Of a stretch of 64,000 bases of DNA, positions 11,961 through 25,866 are shown in pieces (position 1 is the first letter of the stretch; each line of letters begins with the position of its first letter). Position numbers and translations under genes: made by a program. The notes beneath the pieces are model-generated. The model was not told where the DNA came from and searched no databases. It saw only the letters and a program-made list of their open reading frames with translations. Source of the stretch: Piper betle. Lineage: Eukaryota > Streptophyta > Magnoliopsida > Piperales > Piperaceae. The stretch lies in contig JAURVB010013358.1 in the NCBI GenBank assembly GCA_033002965.1, forward strand, positions 56,186 to 120,185, given 5' to 3'.

Positions 11961-12848
11961 ACCCTCTGCTTAATTTATCTTCTTCTTTTTTGGATCATAA
12001 ACTTTACCTACAAATTCTTAATTAAATAAAGGTTAAGCCTTTTATTTTATATCTACTCATTTTAGGATTAATACTTATTTTTTATTAGGTTAATGATTAT
12101 TTATGGAAACAACAAAGTTCATCGTCAAATTTATTTGGAACAATGAATATAGAAGAATGAGAAGATATTGATGATTATGTTGATGAAGATAATATTTCAA
12201 CACGTTCATGTCTATAATGAGCTTGTGAAAATGTTATATTTAGTTTTTACTCTTCTAATATTTGTAAAATATTTTTACAAATAATTAACTTTTTTTGTAT
12301 TTGTAAAATCTTAATTTATTAAAAAGATATGCTATACTAATTTGGTTTATTTATTTATTTATTTTTTATAGTTTGATTTGTCAAATTTTTATTTTTGATT
12401 AGAGGTGAAAGACCTATATTAAGTTTTTATTAAGACTAGATGTATCAATCTTCTATCAGCCTAAGACAGAGACAAATAAGAGAGATATAACTAATTAAAT
12501 ATTTAACTATTTTTTCAATAAATAAGAATCATTATTTATTTTTTATTACAAGATCCTTTGTCGGAGTAATGACAGTCTTATATAAATTAAATTTAATTTG
12601 AATCGTTGGATTATAATAATTTTATTTGTATCCAAAGAAAAAATTCGAATTCGAATTCAAAAAAGAAAACGACAAAAGAAAAATTGGGCCTTTTGGTAAT
12701 AAACAGAAAGAAGAGCCCCTCCTTGAAAAGTTCAATCAATAGCCAATAAAAGCGAGATGTTTGCCGACACCGATTCATTCCGCCACTCTGAGCAGCCGCG
12801 CTCTTCCTCTCCTCTTCTTCCCCGGTTTTGAAGAAGAAGAAGAAGAAG
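11961..12848. other. Intergenic sequence and tubulin 5' flank
   Basis: AT-rich DNA with no recognised coding content, grading into the 5' flank and leader of the alpha-tubulin gene from about 12.7 kb. The leader just before the start codon is a GAAGAA purine run. No convincing TATA box was found at a standard distance. Confidence 0.5.
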
Positions 12849-15205
<2,357 letters not shown>

Positions 15206-15945
15206 AATATGGCTAAACGCCAGATGTTCTATTTCGTTGTTATTTTCTGGGTGGTTGTCTGCTATCGTTTCTTTCGTTGTGAATCTGGTGTCAATGATTT
15301 GGCTTCTTGTTATATTTGTTCTTGGTTTACCTAGTTGATGAAATTTGTATGGACCTCTGCCTTTGTCTGTGTCGACTGAGTTGCGTTATCTTCGTGTTAT
15401 TGCCATTGTTATTCTCCTATATTTGATAGCAAGTAGTCCCTGTTTATGCAGCAAAAAGAGTTTTGGATGCTCTATTTTTGTTTGCGTATTTGCTTTGGTT
15501 TTCATGGCATGTCGGTTCAAACTTCAAACATGAACTTCTTAGGGAAAAAAAAGAACCTTTCAAACATGAGTCCTTTGTGAGTTGGGACATTGATAAATAT
15601 TAATACCCATGATACTGGTTTGATACCGGGATTAAAACAGGCTTTCAAACTTTAACCCTATCAACTCCCTTTCTGATGGAGAGGGTTAACGGTATTTTAA
15701 TTCCTAATTAAATATTACAAAAAAAATCTCCCAATCCTGCATTGCGTAAGTTTAAAGATGTAGCTTGTCGGGGATGATTCCGATTCTTACTTTTGGGCTT
15801 GATATGTCAAATTGTAATTTTAATACATGAGATTAAAAATAAGATGATTGACCAATTATAATATAATTTTTTTATATATAAAATAAAATATTTTTGTTAA
15901 TTTTAATTTTTATTATATATATATATAAATATATATATAAAATAA
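15206..15945. other. Tubulin 3' UTR and AT-rich flank
   Basis: T-rich sequence fitting a 3' UTR lies directly after the tubulin stop codon, followed by AT-rich DNA that ends in short TA runs next to foldback element B. No other gene was seen. Confidence 0.5.
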
Positions 15946-17338
15946 GATTATGGTACCCTGCATGTATTTGCAGCGCACCATACGCTGCACTAATAAGAGC
16001 CGTTAGATCGAAATTTAGTGGCTCTTGTTTATTTCCCTACCGATCCACTGTTGGACTTGCTCGCAGGCCCGCCCGATCTGCCCCTCCCACCCACAACTGC
16101 CCTGCCCCATCGTGCACCGCCCGCTACTGCGCCACTCTCCCTGTAAAACCCGCGACTCGAGTCAGGGTTTTATAGTCGTTAGCCGGTCGGTTTGACCGTA
16201 GTTTGAGTCGGTTCAGCTTTCAGAACACGTGTGCGGGGCCGAGGCCGACCATGCTCACGTGCTATGAGGGTTTATGTATACCCAAATATCGATGATAGCG
16301 TCAGATACGCATCAGCAGACTGAGTTATCAGTAGATATGAGAGTATACAGTTGATGATTTTATTTTTTTTTATGTTGTGACCGTAGAATTAGTTTAGGCC
16401 GAATAACGCATTAGGACGCGTTAGATGGTATTCGGGTGGGTTATTAGTTATACGACATGTCATTTGGATGTTGTGATATTTTGTTTGATTTTATGGGATT
16501 TTTCCCAATTTTTCTAGATTTTTCTGGGATTTATTCCGAGTCCGTTATCATTCTTGACTCGAGCCCGTGTCGAGTCAAGTCTTATTTACAACTTTGCCAT
16601 CGCCCTATACACCTCATCTTCCTCCCCAAACCCGATCCCGTGTTTCACCGCCGCCGCCCTTGAGGCCTGGCCACCGTCGTTGACGCCGGACCGCCGCCGA
16701 TCGACGCCGCCCAGCCCGGTCGTGCCGTCGCCTTGCCGCCTCGACCACGCCCGGCCACCGTCAGCCGCCGTGACTGCCGGAAATCGCCCTCGATTGTTCC
16801 TCCGTTCCCGACGCGATTTCGCCGCCGTCTGCGCCGGACCGCCGCCGCCGTGACGTCGGAGCTCCTCCCCTCGACCTCCCCTACCTTTCCCCTCTGCTTA
16901 GCGCCGCCGTCGAGGGTCGGCCGTGGGTCTGATCGGAGCGGCCGACCGCCCCGACCGCACTCGACGCCGCCGTTGGCGGCCATCGCCGCCGCGGCTGCCC
17001 TCGTCGTCACCGCCATTGGGTTCAGCTCACCGAGGCGGTGCTAACCCCTACCTCCGATTGCCTCGCCGGAGCAGTCACCGGAAAACCACCGGAGCTGCCG
17101 GAAAACCGCCGGCATAGTCGCCGGAAAACCGCCGCCTTCGTCCGTCGGCACCGATTTCAGCGCCGATCGCGAGGTGGTTCTTCCTTCTTTTTTTAGAATT
17201 ATTACATACTTGTTGTGGTCATAGTAGCATATTAGAATTTATTTTATTAACTTCATGATTTTTGTTTAATTAATCATGATTATGATAAACATGTGATGAT
17301 TAGTGTGAATTGTGTTGTATGATGTGAATGCTTAGTAA

Positions 17339-17530
17339 TGAAATTGTTAGTAAACCATTGAATAGTTAATTAAATGCTTGTTAACTAGTTAATTCATGAA
17401 TATGTATGAATTAGGTTTTGCATGCTAACATTATGAAATTGTTAGTAAACTATTGTATAGTTAATTAAATGCTTGTTAACTAGTTAATTTATGAATATGT
17501 ATGAATTAGGTTGTTGCATGCTAACATTAA
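17339..17530. repeat. Tandem duplication, unit about 95 bp, in the solo LTR
   Basis: Two adjacent near-identical units begin TGAAATTGTTAGTAAAC at 17339 and 17434 and share AATTAAATGCTTGTTAACTA and TATGTATGAATTAGGTT. Confidence 0.9.
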
Positions 17531-18077
17531 GTTAAACAGATTAAATTGATTAAACCATTGTCACCTAATTAGAATAGGTATGCTTTGAAATTGGAATTAA
17601 AAGTGCTAGGTAATAAGTAACATATGAAATGATAAAATTATTAACCTGCTTGACAATTAGAGACGTAGGGTACTTGTCGAGATGATTATCATGGTTGATT
17701 AGATAATTGTATGCATGTGGATATATTAGTTATATAGGTGTGCATCATATATGTATGGGCGTTAGTAAATAGTTATGTTCATGTAGGTTCGTTGCAGGAG
17801 CTCGCCGTTTAGGCACGAGACTGCGCTTGGAGCTTCTGACAGGTCCGTTAGGACACGCTTCTCAGGTTTTATCGCTCTATTCTATCGGTGATTTGATTTA
17901 TTGATCGTAGGACGTGTCAGGTGGATGATTTATTGGACCCCACCTAACACGGGTCACCTGGTCGATGTTTTTCGGAATTAATAACCCTCGAGGATGAGAT
18001 CCCTCGAGTTTGTTTTCGAAAATAAGATCCACCTCAAGTTGCCTTCGGGCCTATTATAATAAATCCCGACCCAGCCC

Positions 18078-18085
18078 TATAAATA
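18078..18085 (+). promoter_or_regulatory. LTR TATA box
   Basis: TATAAATA in GC-rich surroundings (AGCCCTATAAATAG) inside the solo LTR. An equivalent TATATATA occurs at the collinear place in the minus-strand copy near 10.39 kb, supporting a retained LTR core promoter. Confidence 0.55.
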
Positions 18086-19847
18086 GTTTTATCGAGTTTT
18101 CAGTGAGACAAGAGAAGATGAGTCGACTGCACGTACCATGAGCGGATGTCGTGCCAGTCAAAGCGGGCTCTGGATTAGTGCCAGCGGACTGTTCCATTCC
18201 CGAGGGATCCTGACAACTCCGCGTTTGAGTTCCTCACACCCGGAGGACGTGGAGGTTTACGGGTACTGTTTAGTACAGCGCATGTCCGGACTTGTGGTTC
18301 AAAGGGTACTAAAGGCGACTGCCTGAGAGTGCTCGGTCTACGTGCTCAAGACCAGGAGTAATATGGAGGTTCGGAGAGGGCTTAGGATGAAATTTACGTG
18401 AAGTACTGAAAAGAAGTGCCGAGAGCGGCATAGTACTAGATAGATCAGGATGCTGTTGAGTCAGCTGCTCGACGGCTCCTTTGTAGTTGCCCTTATGAGA
18501 GTTCTTGAGGAAGATATATGATGGTTTGTTTTCCATGAGAGTTTGCTCTCATGTTCCAGTTTGATAATAGTTATTTCCGGACCAGTGACACCCGTTGCTG
18601 ACGTTTTTCTACTATATGTAGGTGAGGATGATGATTGGTGTATGCCGGCCTCGACGAAGGAGTAGCGCTTGCATTGCACACACATACCTGGTGCCGCGCC
18701 GACTTTTGCGTAAGATGTGATGTGATTGGCTTTTGTAGTAGATTTATATATTGGTATTTATGCATGAGCTATGAGACTTGTAGATCTTGTTTAGAAATAT
18801 ATGAATTTTCTTAGAAATATTTTGGAAAAGTTCCAATGTCCAGGATGATCAGCTATGTTGAGTTGAAATGAACAAAAACACGATGAACATGAATTGCAGG
18901 TGGGCTAGATGCCAATTACGATATGTGTAGTTGATTTGAAGTCTATTGTGATATAAATTGTTGTTTTATATATATTATATTGTGCTGTATTTTAACAGGT
19001 CATCCCCTTATTGCATTTTTAAGGGAGGTTTTGTCCGTTTTATTTTAGATTTTTATGAATTTTATTGTTGTTTTAATTATTTTGGTGTGCGGTGATTATC
19101 ATGACATTCACGTAGTATCCTGTTAGGGTTTTGCATCTCATTCATATATTGTTTGCGCATTAGCGGCGTGCTCCATCTTGAGACGTCGAGAGGGTTATGT
19201 CGTAGCCGTTTAGGTTTTGGGTCAGCCAACTTAATCGGTTTACGAGTAGTTCGATCCTTTGTAACAGTTCTGGTCCGGGTTGAGAATAAACCGGATTGGG
19301 GTGTTACACTCCCCGCCCCAGCCAGGGCCCTCGGCCACCACCTCCCTCTCCCGGCCTGGCCAGCGCCCGCCGCCGCGGCCCCCGCCTCGAGCCGGCACAT
19401 GTGCACCACCAACCCCCCTCCTCTGCCACCGCTCGATTCTGCGCCCGCCCCTCTGCCACTGCCTGATTCTGCGGCCCCTCTCCCCCTCGCCCCCAGTGGG
19501 ATCGGGTGCCCGCTAGGGGAGAGGGGCTGCAGGACTCGGGCGGTGGCGGAGGGGGCGGCGCGGAATCGAGCGGTGGCGGAGGAGGGGGGTTGGTGGTGCA
19601 AGGTGTCGACTCGGGGCGGGGGCTATGGCGATGGGTGCTGGCCGGGCGGGGGAGGGGGTAGTGGCCGAGGGGCCTAGTTGGGGCGGGGAGGGCAGTGCGC
19701 GATGGGGCAGGGCAATCGCGGGCGGGTCCAGCGGGTAGGTCTAACAGTGGATCGGTAGGGAAATAAACGAGAGCCGCTGGATTTCGATCCAACAGCTCTC
19801 GTTAGTGCATGGTGTGCTACAAATACATACATCGCAATATAGTCTGC

Positions 19848-19879
<32 letters not shown>

Positions 19880-20099
19880 TTACGGTTTAAACTCATATGA
19901 TTTAAATTTTTAACTTCCTATTAATAATAAGAACCTGTCTGAATATATCTTAATTATATATATATATATGTATATATAATAAAAATATAAATAATTATAA
20001 TTCATCTTTTTATTTAAATATAATATATTTTTAAAATCAATCAAACTAAATACATCCTACATTTCAAATAAGTGGATTAACGAGGCCATTAGTCAATAC

Positions 20100-22019
20100 T
20101 GTCACGGGCCTGATTCTAGGACCAAATTTTCCGCCCCTAACCAGTCCGCGCGGCGTATTCTCGACCCGAGAACACCAGCCTAACACCAAGAATGCAGCTT
20201 TGAAGAGACTACGGAAGCCTAACAACGCCAACACCAAACTGTGTTCGGCCAACCTCAACACCCCGAGGTTGCTGCCTTCAACCTTTCGCTCGATCTCCGT
20301 GTATTGGCACCGCACCAAATACCGACACAGTACTTCTGGCTACCGACACGCCTTGCCGATAGGCTGTTCCAGAAGTCAAACAGCACCCCACACAGCACTG
20401 CCCGATCGCCCAGCTAGCAACACGCCCTGGGTTCGTGCCGTCTGCCCTTGCTCGTCTCAGCACCAGTCCACGCAACTGGCTGCCTTGTAAACTTCGACCG
20501 CGACCTCGACTACAGAAGTTCCCTGCCTAAAACGCCAGCCAACAAGCAAAACACAGATTACGGGAAAACACTTCCCAACCTTATATCATTCACTCGATCA
20601 TAAGGATTTTACAAGCACTCGAACTCTCCTCTCAAGCACCTGCTCGGCTCGTGGACAGCCCCCACAGCCTCGCCCCAATGTACCCACAAATACAATGGCG
20701 CACAAGAATTACTCCCCGAGTAACTCTATCCCGATTGCCAACACAAGCAACCTAACAACGTGTACCTGGTTTCCAGCAAGCCGATGGAGTTCCAGCGCTC
20801 ACCACGAACACCGGCTGCAGCAACTCCACGCTTCTTTCTCACCAGCCGCACCACGCTGCTTTTCTCACCAAGGAAGACGACTGGAATCTCAGGAACTCTC
20901 CTCCTCACCGGACTCGATTCCACTCTTGATCCACTCCCACGTCTCTCCTTTGGATCTGGCCTGATTACTCCTGAATCACACGACCTTCTTCTTCCAGCAT
21001 AACCCCTATGCACTTATATATGCACCACGTCCTTCTGATTTCAGATAACTCCGGATCCTTGCATCCTCATCCACAATGATCTGCAATATCCACCGTATCC
21101 AGCAACCTAGCAGCACACCACGTCCAGGTTCTTCCCAACAGCCTTGTGGTTATCTTCAGAAGTCTGTTGCAGCCTCCACGTCTGGATATGGATCATATCT
21201 TCCACCAAGATACACCCCCAGCAACGTCCATGGATGTTTATCACAAACCGCCTTGGCTGCACCGCTGGTCATCCCGTCTCGCCCACCGGCTCGACCCCAG
21301 CACCGTCCAGACATGGCTCAACCTCCCGCAGCAACTCACCGACCAACTGCCAGCAATGGTTCACCAACATCGCCCTGAACCAGCACCACCGCTCGTGCAT
21401 GCCCATGCACTGTCGCGTTCACCAGCATCTGCCCGCTCGCGCGTCTGCGCGCACACCCGCGCGCGCCCGCTCGCGCGAACAGCAGCGCGCGCCATCGCGC
21501 GCCCGCGCTCGCGCCGCGCGCTGCGCTCGCGCAGCAACGCGTCTGTCGCTCCTTGCGCGCACAGTAGCGCGCACGACCCCGCGCTCGCCCGCTACAGTGC
21601 TCGGTACAGTTTTCCAGCACGGTTCCGCTATTTTGCTCGGTACTAGCGAATGCTCGGCACCCTACGCTGCGTACTCGGCTCGGTAGCCTGCTCGGTCCAC
21701 GGTTGCACCACAACCTCGATATGCCGACCCAAACACCGATCAGCAACAACTTGAGGTTTCTTGACCTGGACTCGGCCACATGCTCAGTACACCAAATACC
21801 GACCCATGTGCCGACACCACTGCTGTAACTCGACGCCATGCTCGATCACACAGCAGCTCGTGCACCTCGGTTTGCAACCTGCAACTCAACACGGGTTAGC
21901 CTCCGTATGTTGTTTCAACCACTCGGATAGCCACCGCTACCCCCATCATGGACGCGGGACACTTAGGGACAACACCTAAACCCTAGTTCCCGGCACGCCC
22001 ATGAATTATGTCTGGGACA
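20100..22019 (+). mobile_element. Probable solo LTR directly upstream of the hydrolase gene
   Basis: Starts TGTCACGGGCC, ends GTCTGGGACA, and has flanks AATAC and ATTAC (four of five identical), consistent with an aged 5-bp target duplication. It is GC-richer than its surroundings and has many CTCGGCAC-type words but no coding frame. A strongly alternating GC/CG segment (GCGCGCCCGCTCGCGCG) lies at 21.42-21.57 kb. Ends and classification are inferred; no internal retroelement sequence is present. Confidence 0.55.
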
Positions 22020-22137
22020 ATTACCACCCCTAATCACGGCACTAAATTCACTAAAACGGATAAATCCACTCGAGTGTCCTACGGACGTCCACGTCCACGA
22101 CCACGCCCATCCTCTTCTTCAACCACAGCTCCAAGCT

Positions 22138-25100
22138 ATGCAAGGCCACTCTGCTACTCACTCCCTCCTCCTACCCACGCTTTCTCCGATGGCGAGCGCC
22201 ATCACCTCCACCATCGCTTTGCCCATGTCCAGTGTCGCCGGTAGGCTGCAGTCCATGCCGAAAGCTTCCGCCTTTGCCCGTTCGCGAAGCGCCCTCTCGC
22301 CTCTCTGCAGTGTTTTTGCCATGAAGCGCCAGGCTACGGGGCTTGAACCGAATGGCCTACGTTCCACGCCTTGCTGGGTGGTCTCCGACGAAGATGTGTC
22401 AGAGTTGGCGATTGAAGACGGTGAAGTTCTTACTGGGTAATCTTTCTTTGCTCTTACTTTTTTTGATAGGATTCTAGTTTTGCCAGGTGATGATTTTTTT
22501 ATTATTATCATTCATTGCTTTGTGATCTTGTGTAAATTTTTGATGGGCAAACAACCTTGCTAAAAGATCAATTGGTTAAGATTTGTTTTATATGTGGACA
22601 AACATGAGATAATGAGAATGACCCATATTATAGCATGAAAATTATTAGATGGTTAATCAAACTCGTCTAAAGGTCGCTGGTCAGTAATCTTCATACTTTA
22701 TTTTTTAAGAAATCTTCATACTTGAAGGTTACTGCTATGCTTCAAATGTGCTATATTGGCTACGACCCATTTTGCGGGAAAAGTCATTCTTAATAAACAG
22801 AAACAGCATTAACGTTTTTACTGTATCATAAACTTTCATTCCAAACAATGTAAAACTTGGTCCTTATGATTTGCAAAAATAAAAGAAGTGCTCACCTAAC
22901 AACTATTGCTGAGTATGACTGGAGCACCTACTGTGATTTCCTCAAATTCGATTTAGGTGGAATTTGGTAAATTTTCTTTTTGAAACATGTTCTTTCCATC
23001 CCTTTGGTCCAAATATTGTAAGCCATGGAAGAACGAGATAGTTGCTCATATAAGAAGTAAAGAGCTCAAATTTTCACTTCATCTTTGTAGCGGAAATCAT
23101 GATTTGAAATTTTTGGTGTGACAACTATACTCAGAAATTTTAGGACTTATCCTTCATTAAATTGTCTTAAGAGTTTCTTCTATGTATGTTTGCTGTGTAA
23201 TTGCTTTGCTACAATTTAATTTGGCTTCCTTTATTTTATAGCTATTGGAATTGGCGAGGTTATCGTATTCGCTATCAATATGCTGGAAAAAGAGGGCCTG
23301 CTTTGATTTTGATCCATGGCTTTGGGGCAAACAGGTGGACCTTATGTACATTTCGCTTGCCTTAGCAGCGAACTTATGTTCGATAGGTATTAAATGAACC
23401 TTTTTTTATCACTGTCAAGTTGAATGTTGCTTGTATATCTGAACTAGTATAGGAGAGTGATACTTGTATTGATTCCATTTCTATTTCCTTCTCTCTCTTT
23501 CTCTCTCTGCTTCTTCTTCTTCTTTTATTTTTTTACCCATTTTGCTTTAGAGGCTATTTGAACATATGTTATAAATGTATAACATACTGAAGGTTTTCTT
23601 CACTTTGGGCATTTTCATTTTTTATTCCCTTAATTCTGTTATGATGTTGTTGAGTATGTTGTTTTCTATCATCTATTTTCTTTTTTATTATTTTACAGTG
23701 ATCACTGGAGAAAAAACCTTCCTGCTCTAGCCAAATCACACAAGGTGTACGCAATTGATCTCATTGGTTATGGTTATTCAGACAAACCAAATCTGCGAAA
23801 TCTTGGAGGTGACTGTTTTTATACTTTTGAGACTTGGGCTTCTCAGCTAATTGACTTTTGCACTGAAGTGGTCAAAGATGAAGCCTTCTTCATATGTAAC
23901 TCCATTGGAGGTAATATCTATTTTTTTGTTGTAATATATTGAGACTAGTAGTGTCAGTGCTGAGATGTGGATATTATGATGGCGATAAAAGATATTTCCT
24001 CTGTCCAATGGTATGAGCTTGGAGATAGCTGCTGTGGATGGATTTATAGAGTTTGTTTTGTGACTTGTTCATGAATCCGTACACTTTCTAAGGCTGTGGG
24101 TTATTTTTATTAAGAGATCCATGGATCATGAATCTTTTTTTTTTTAGGAGTGGTTGGTCTGCAGGCAGCTGTTATGAACCCTTTGATGTGCAAGGGTCTC
24201 GTCCTTTTGAATATATCCCTACGGATGCTTCATATAAGTAAGCAACCTTGGTATGGGCGACCTTTCATCAAGTCATTTCAGAATGTGCTGAGGTATACTT
24301 TGTATTTCATGATCATGCAATTGCATCTTTTCCTAGAATTTTTTGGTCAGCCTATTCATTGTAGGTGATTTGATTTTTTTTTTTGAATTATCAGGAACAC
24401 CAAGATTGGGGAATTATTTTTTAAAGCTGTTGCAACTCCAACCTCAGTGAAAAATATTCTCTGTCAGGTTGGGCAGTGTGAAGCATTCTTGCATGCTCTT
24501 CAATTTGATATAAGCATTCTTGCATGCTCTTCAATTTTCCATAAGCATCTCTAAATGGATATAAATTAACAAGCCACAAGAAGGAATCTAGTCTTTAGAA
24601 GCTTGAGATTCATTAAGCCTTGCATGCATGGTCCTTCTAACTTAAATGTTCTATAAAGGAGTTTTATATAAGGGCTTTTGTGTGTGTGTGTGTGTGTGTG
24701 TAAACAAAATTTTATAATTGCCATAAATGACATCATGAAACATAAATTTTCCAAATTTCATCCTATAATGCAAACGATGATTCATTTCTAGCTCTATGTT
24801 TTCAGTGTTATCATGATGCTTCAAAGGTGACTGATGAGCTAGTTGAGAAGATACTGCTCCCAGGACTTGAGCCTGGTGCCACTGACGTGTTTCTTGAATT
24901 CATTTGTTACTCTGGAGGGCCCTTACCTGAGGAACTTATTCCAAAAATGAAGGTAAGTTAGTTATTGGATTTGTGATATTGGACTTTGCAGAATCCTGTA
25001 ACCATACTATGATGCTCTCCATTTCCTCAGTGCCCAGTTCTTATTGCATGGGGGGACAAGGATCCGTGGGAGCCCATTGAGCTGGGCAGAGCCTTTGGCA

Positions 25101-25342
25101 AATTCGATACAGTGGAGGATTTCATTGTCCTTCCTGATGTTGGTCACTGCCCACAGGTGAATTTTTCTTCCTTCTTACTTCATTCACATCACTTACTTTT
25201 GAACTAATCTATTTACATTGCTGCGCTATTTCTTCCAAAAACGAAGGACGAGGCACCAGAGCTTGTAAATCCTCTTGTTGAATCTTTTGTGGCTCGTCAC
25301 ACAAAAACAGACGCTAATCCGGTATCAGGAAGTCTTGTCTGA
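22138..25342 (+). CDS. Alpha/beta-hydrolase fold protein, probably plastid (8 exons, 396 aa)
   Basis: A serine hydrolase of the plant chloroplast family that includes chlorophyll dephytylase-like proteins; the substrate cannot be read from sequence. Exons: 22138-22436, 23242-23334, 23699-23910, 24148-24292, 24395-24467, 24806-24952, 25031-25156, 25247-25342, all GT-AG with phase kept. The first 60 or so residues are Ser/Ala-rich with few acidic residues, as in a transit peptide. The oxyanion segment is LIHGFGAN. The nucleophile elbow ICNSIGG puts Ser at about 199; the acid is Asp at about 334 in WGDKDPWEP, and His at about 362 in VGHCPQ. The triad is therefore complete. A second in-frame ATG at 22189 also gives a plausible transit peptide. 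The coding start is only 119 bp from a solo LTR. Confidence 0.9.
24679..24701. repeat. (TG)n microsatellite in a hydrolase intron
   Basis: A run of about eleven TG dinucleotides lies in the intron between the fifth and sixth exons. A short direct duplication of AGCATTCTTGCATGCTCTTC lies just upstream at about 24.48-24.53 kb. Confidence 0.9.
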
Positions 25343-25413
25343 TCAAAGTCCTTTTCAACTTTGCCAATGATTCTTCTGTAACCTTTTTAAAAGTTGATAC
25401 TGCCATTGCGTGT

Positions 25414-25866
25414 ACGCCAATATTGAAATGAAATTTATCAAATGACTGATATATTTCATTGCACAGTAGTTTGATGCTTATCTAGAAATTCCACTTGTTT
25501 TTTTTAATTTTTTGTTCATGAAAGAGATCATCTCAATGTTGGTTTGATGCATATGCATGCATAAGAAATCCAAAGTGAAGAAGCAACAACTGCATATGGT
25601 GGAAAATATTACTGCTAACTTCCAAAAAGAGTAGTCAGCACGCCAATATTGACATGAAATTTATCAAATGACTGATATTTTTCAGTGCACGGTAGTTTGA
25701 TGCTTATCTAGAAATTCCACTTGTTTTTTTATATTTTTTGTTCATGAATGAGATCATCTCAATGTTGGTTTGATGCATATGCATGTATAGGAAATCCCAA
25801 GTCAAGAAGCAACGACTGCATATGGTGGACAATATTACTGCTAACTTCCAGAAGGAAGTCAGCACG
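25414..25866. repeat. Tandem duplication, unit about 226 bp, after the hydrolase gene
   Basis: Two adjacent copies start ACGCCAATATTGA at 25414 and 25640. Each runs through TTTGATGCTTATCTAGAAAT and GCATATGGTGGA to GTCAGCACG. They differ by scattered substitutions and short indels. The first copy begins within the hydrolase 3' UTR region, so the UTR or its polyadenylation region has been duplicated. Confidence 0.9.

Larger units (their letters stand above)
16142..19308 (+). mobile_element. Solo LTR (3.17 kb) with perfect 5-bp target duplication
   Basis: The block starts TGTAAAACCC, ends GGTGTTACA, and is flanked on both sides by CTCCC (16137-16141 and 19309-19313), a perfect 5-bp duplication. 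It contains a TATA box (TATAAATA, 18078-18085), a GC-rich segment at 16.6-17.16 kb, and no gag or pol frame. A second, divergent copy lies on the minus strand at 8.8-11.45 kb. This structure is what unequal recombination between the two LTRs of a retrotransposon leaves. An LTR of more than 3 kb suggests a Ty3-type parent, but that is inference. It sits inside foldback element B. Confidence 0.85.
15948..19838. mobile_element. Foldback (TIR) element B, split by a solo LTR
   Basis: The left end (about 15948-16141) and right end (about 19690-19838) are inverted copies. GTATTTGCAGCGCACCATACG and the following GAGCC...GGCTC hairpin, TTTATTTCCCTACCGATCCACTG and a GC-rich stretch all reappear in complement on the right. 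Each arm has an internal hairpin (CCGTTAGAT/ATTTAGTGG left, CCGCTGGAT/ATCCAACAG right), the same plan as element A. The core is GC-rich (19309-19690 plus 16060-16141). TA-rich runs flank both ends. Removing the solo LTR at 16142-19308 leaves a compact element of about 0.7 kb. Confidence 0.75.

Noticed and set aside
16554..17117. GC-rich open frames in the solo LTR
   Set aside because: Composition-driven, open on both strands, and inside a non-coding LTR.
19077..19792. Pro-rich frames on both strands
   Set aside because: GC-rich core and flank of foldback element B; no protein similarity recognised.
21144..21839. Arg/Ala-rich frames up to 180 codons
   Set aside because: Produced by the GCGC-rich tract in a solo LTR; frames are open on both strands.
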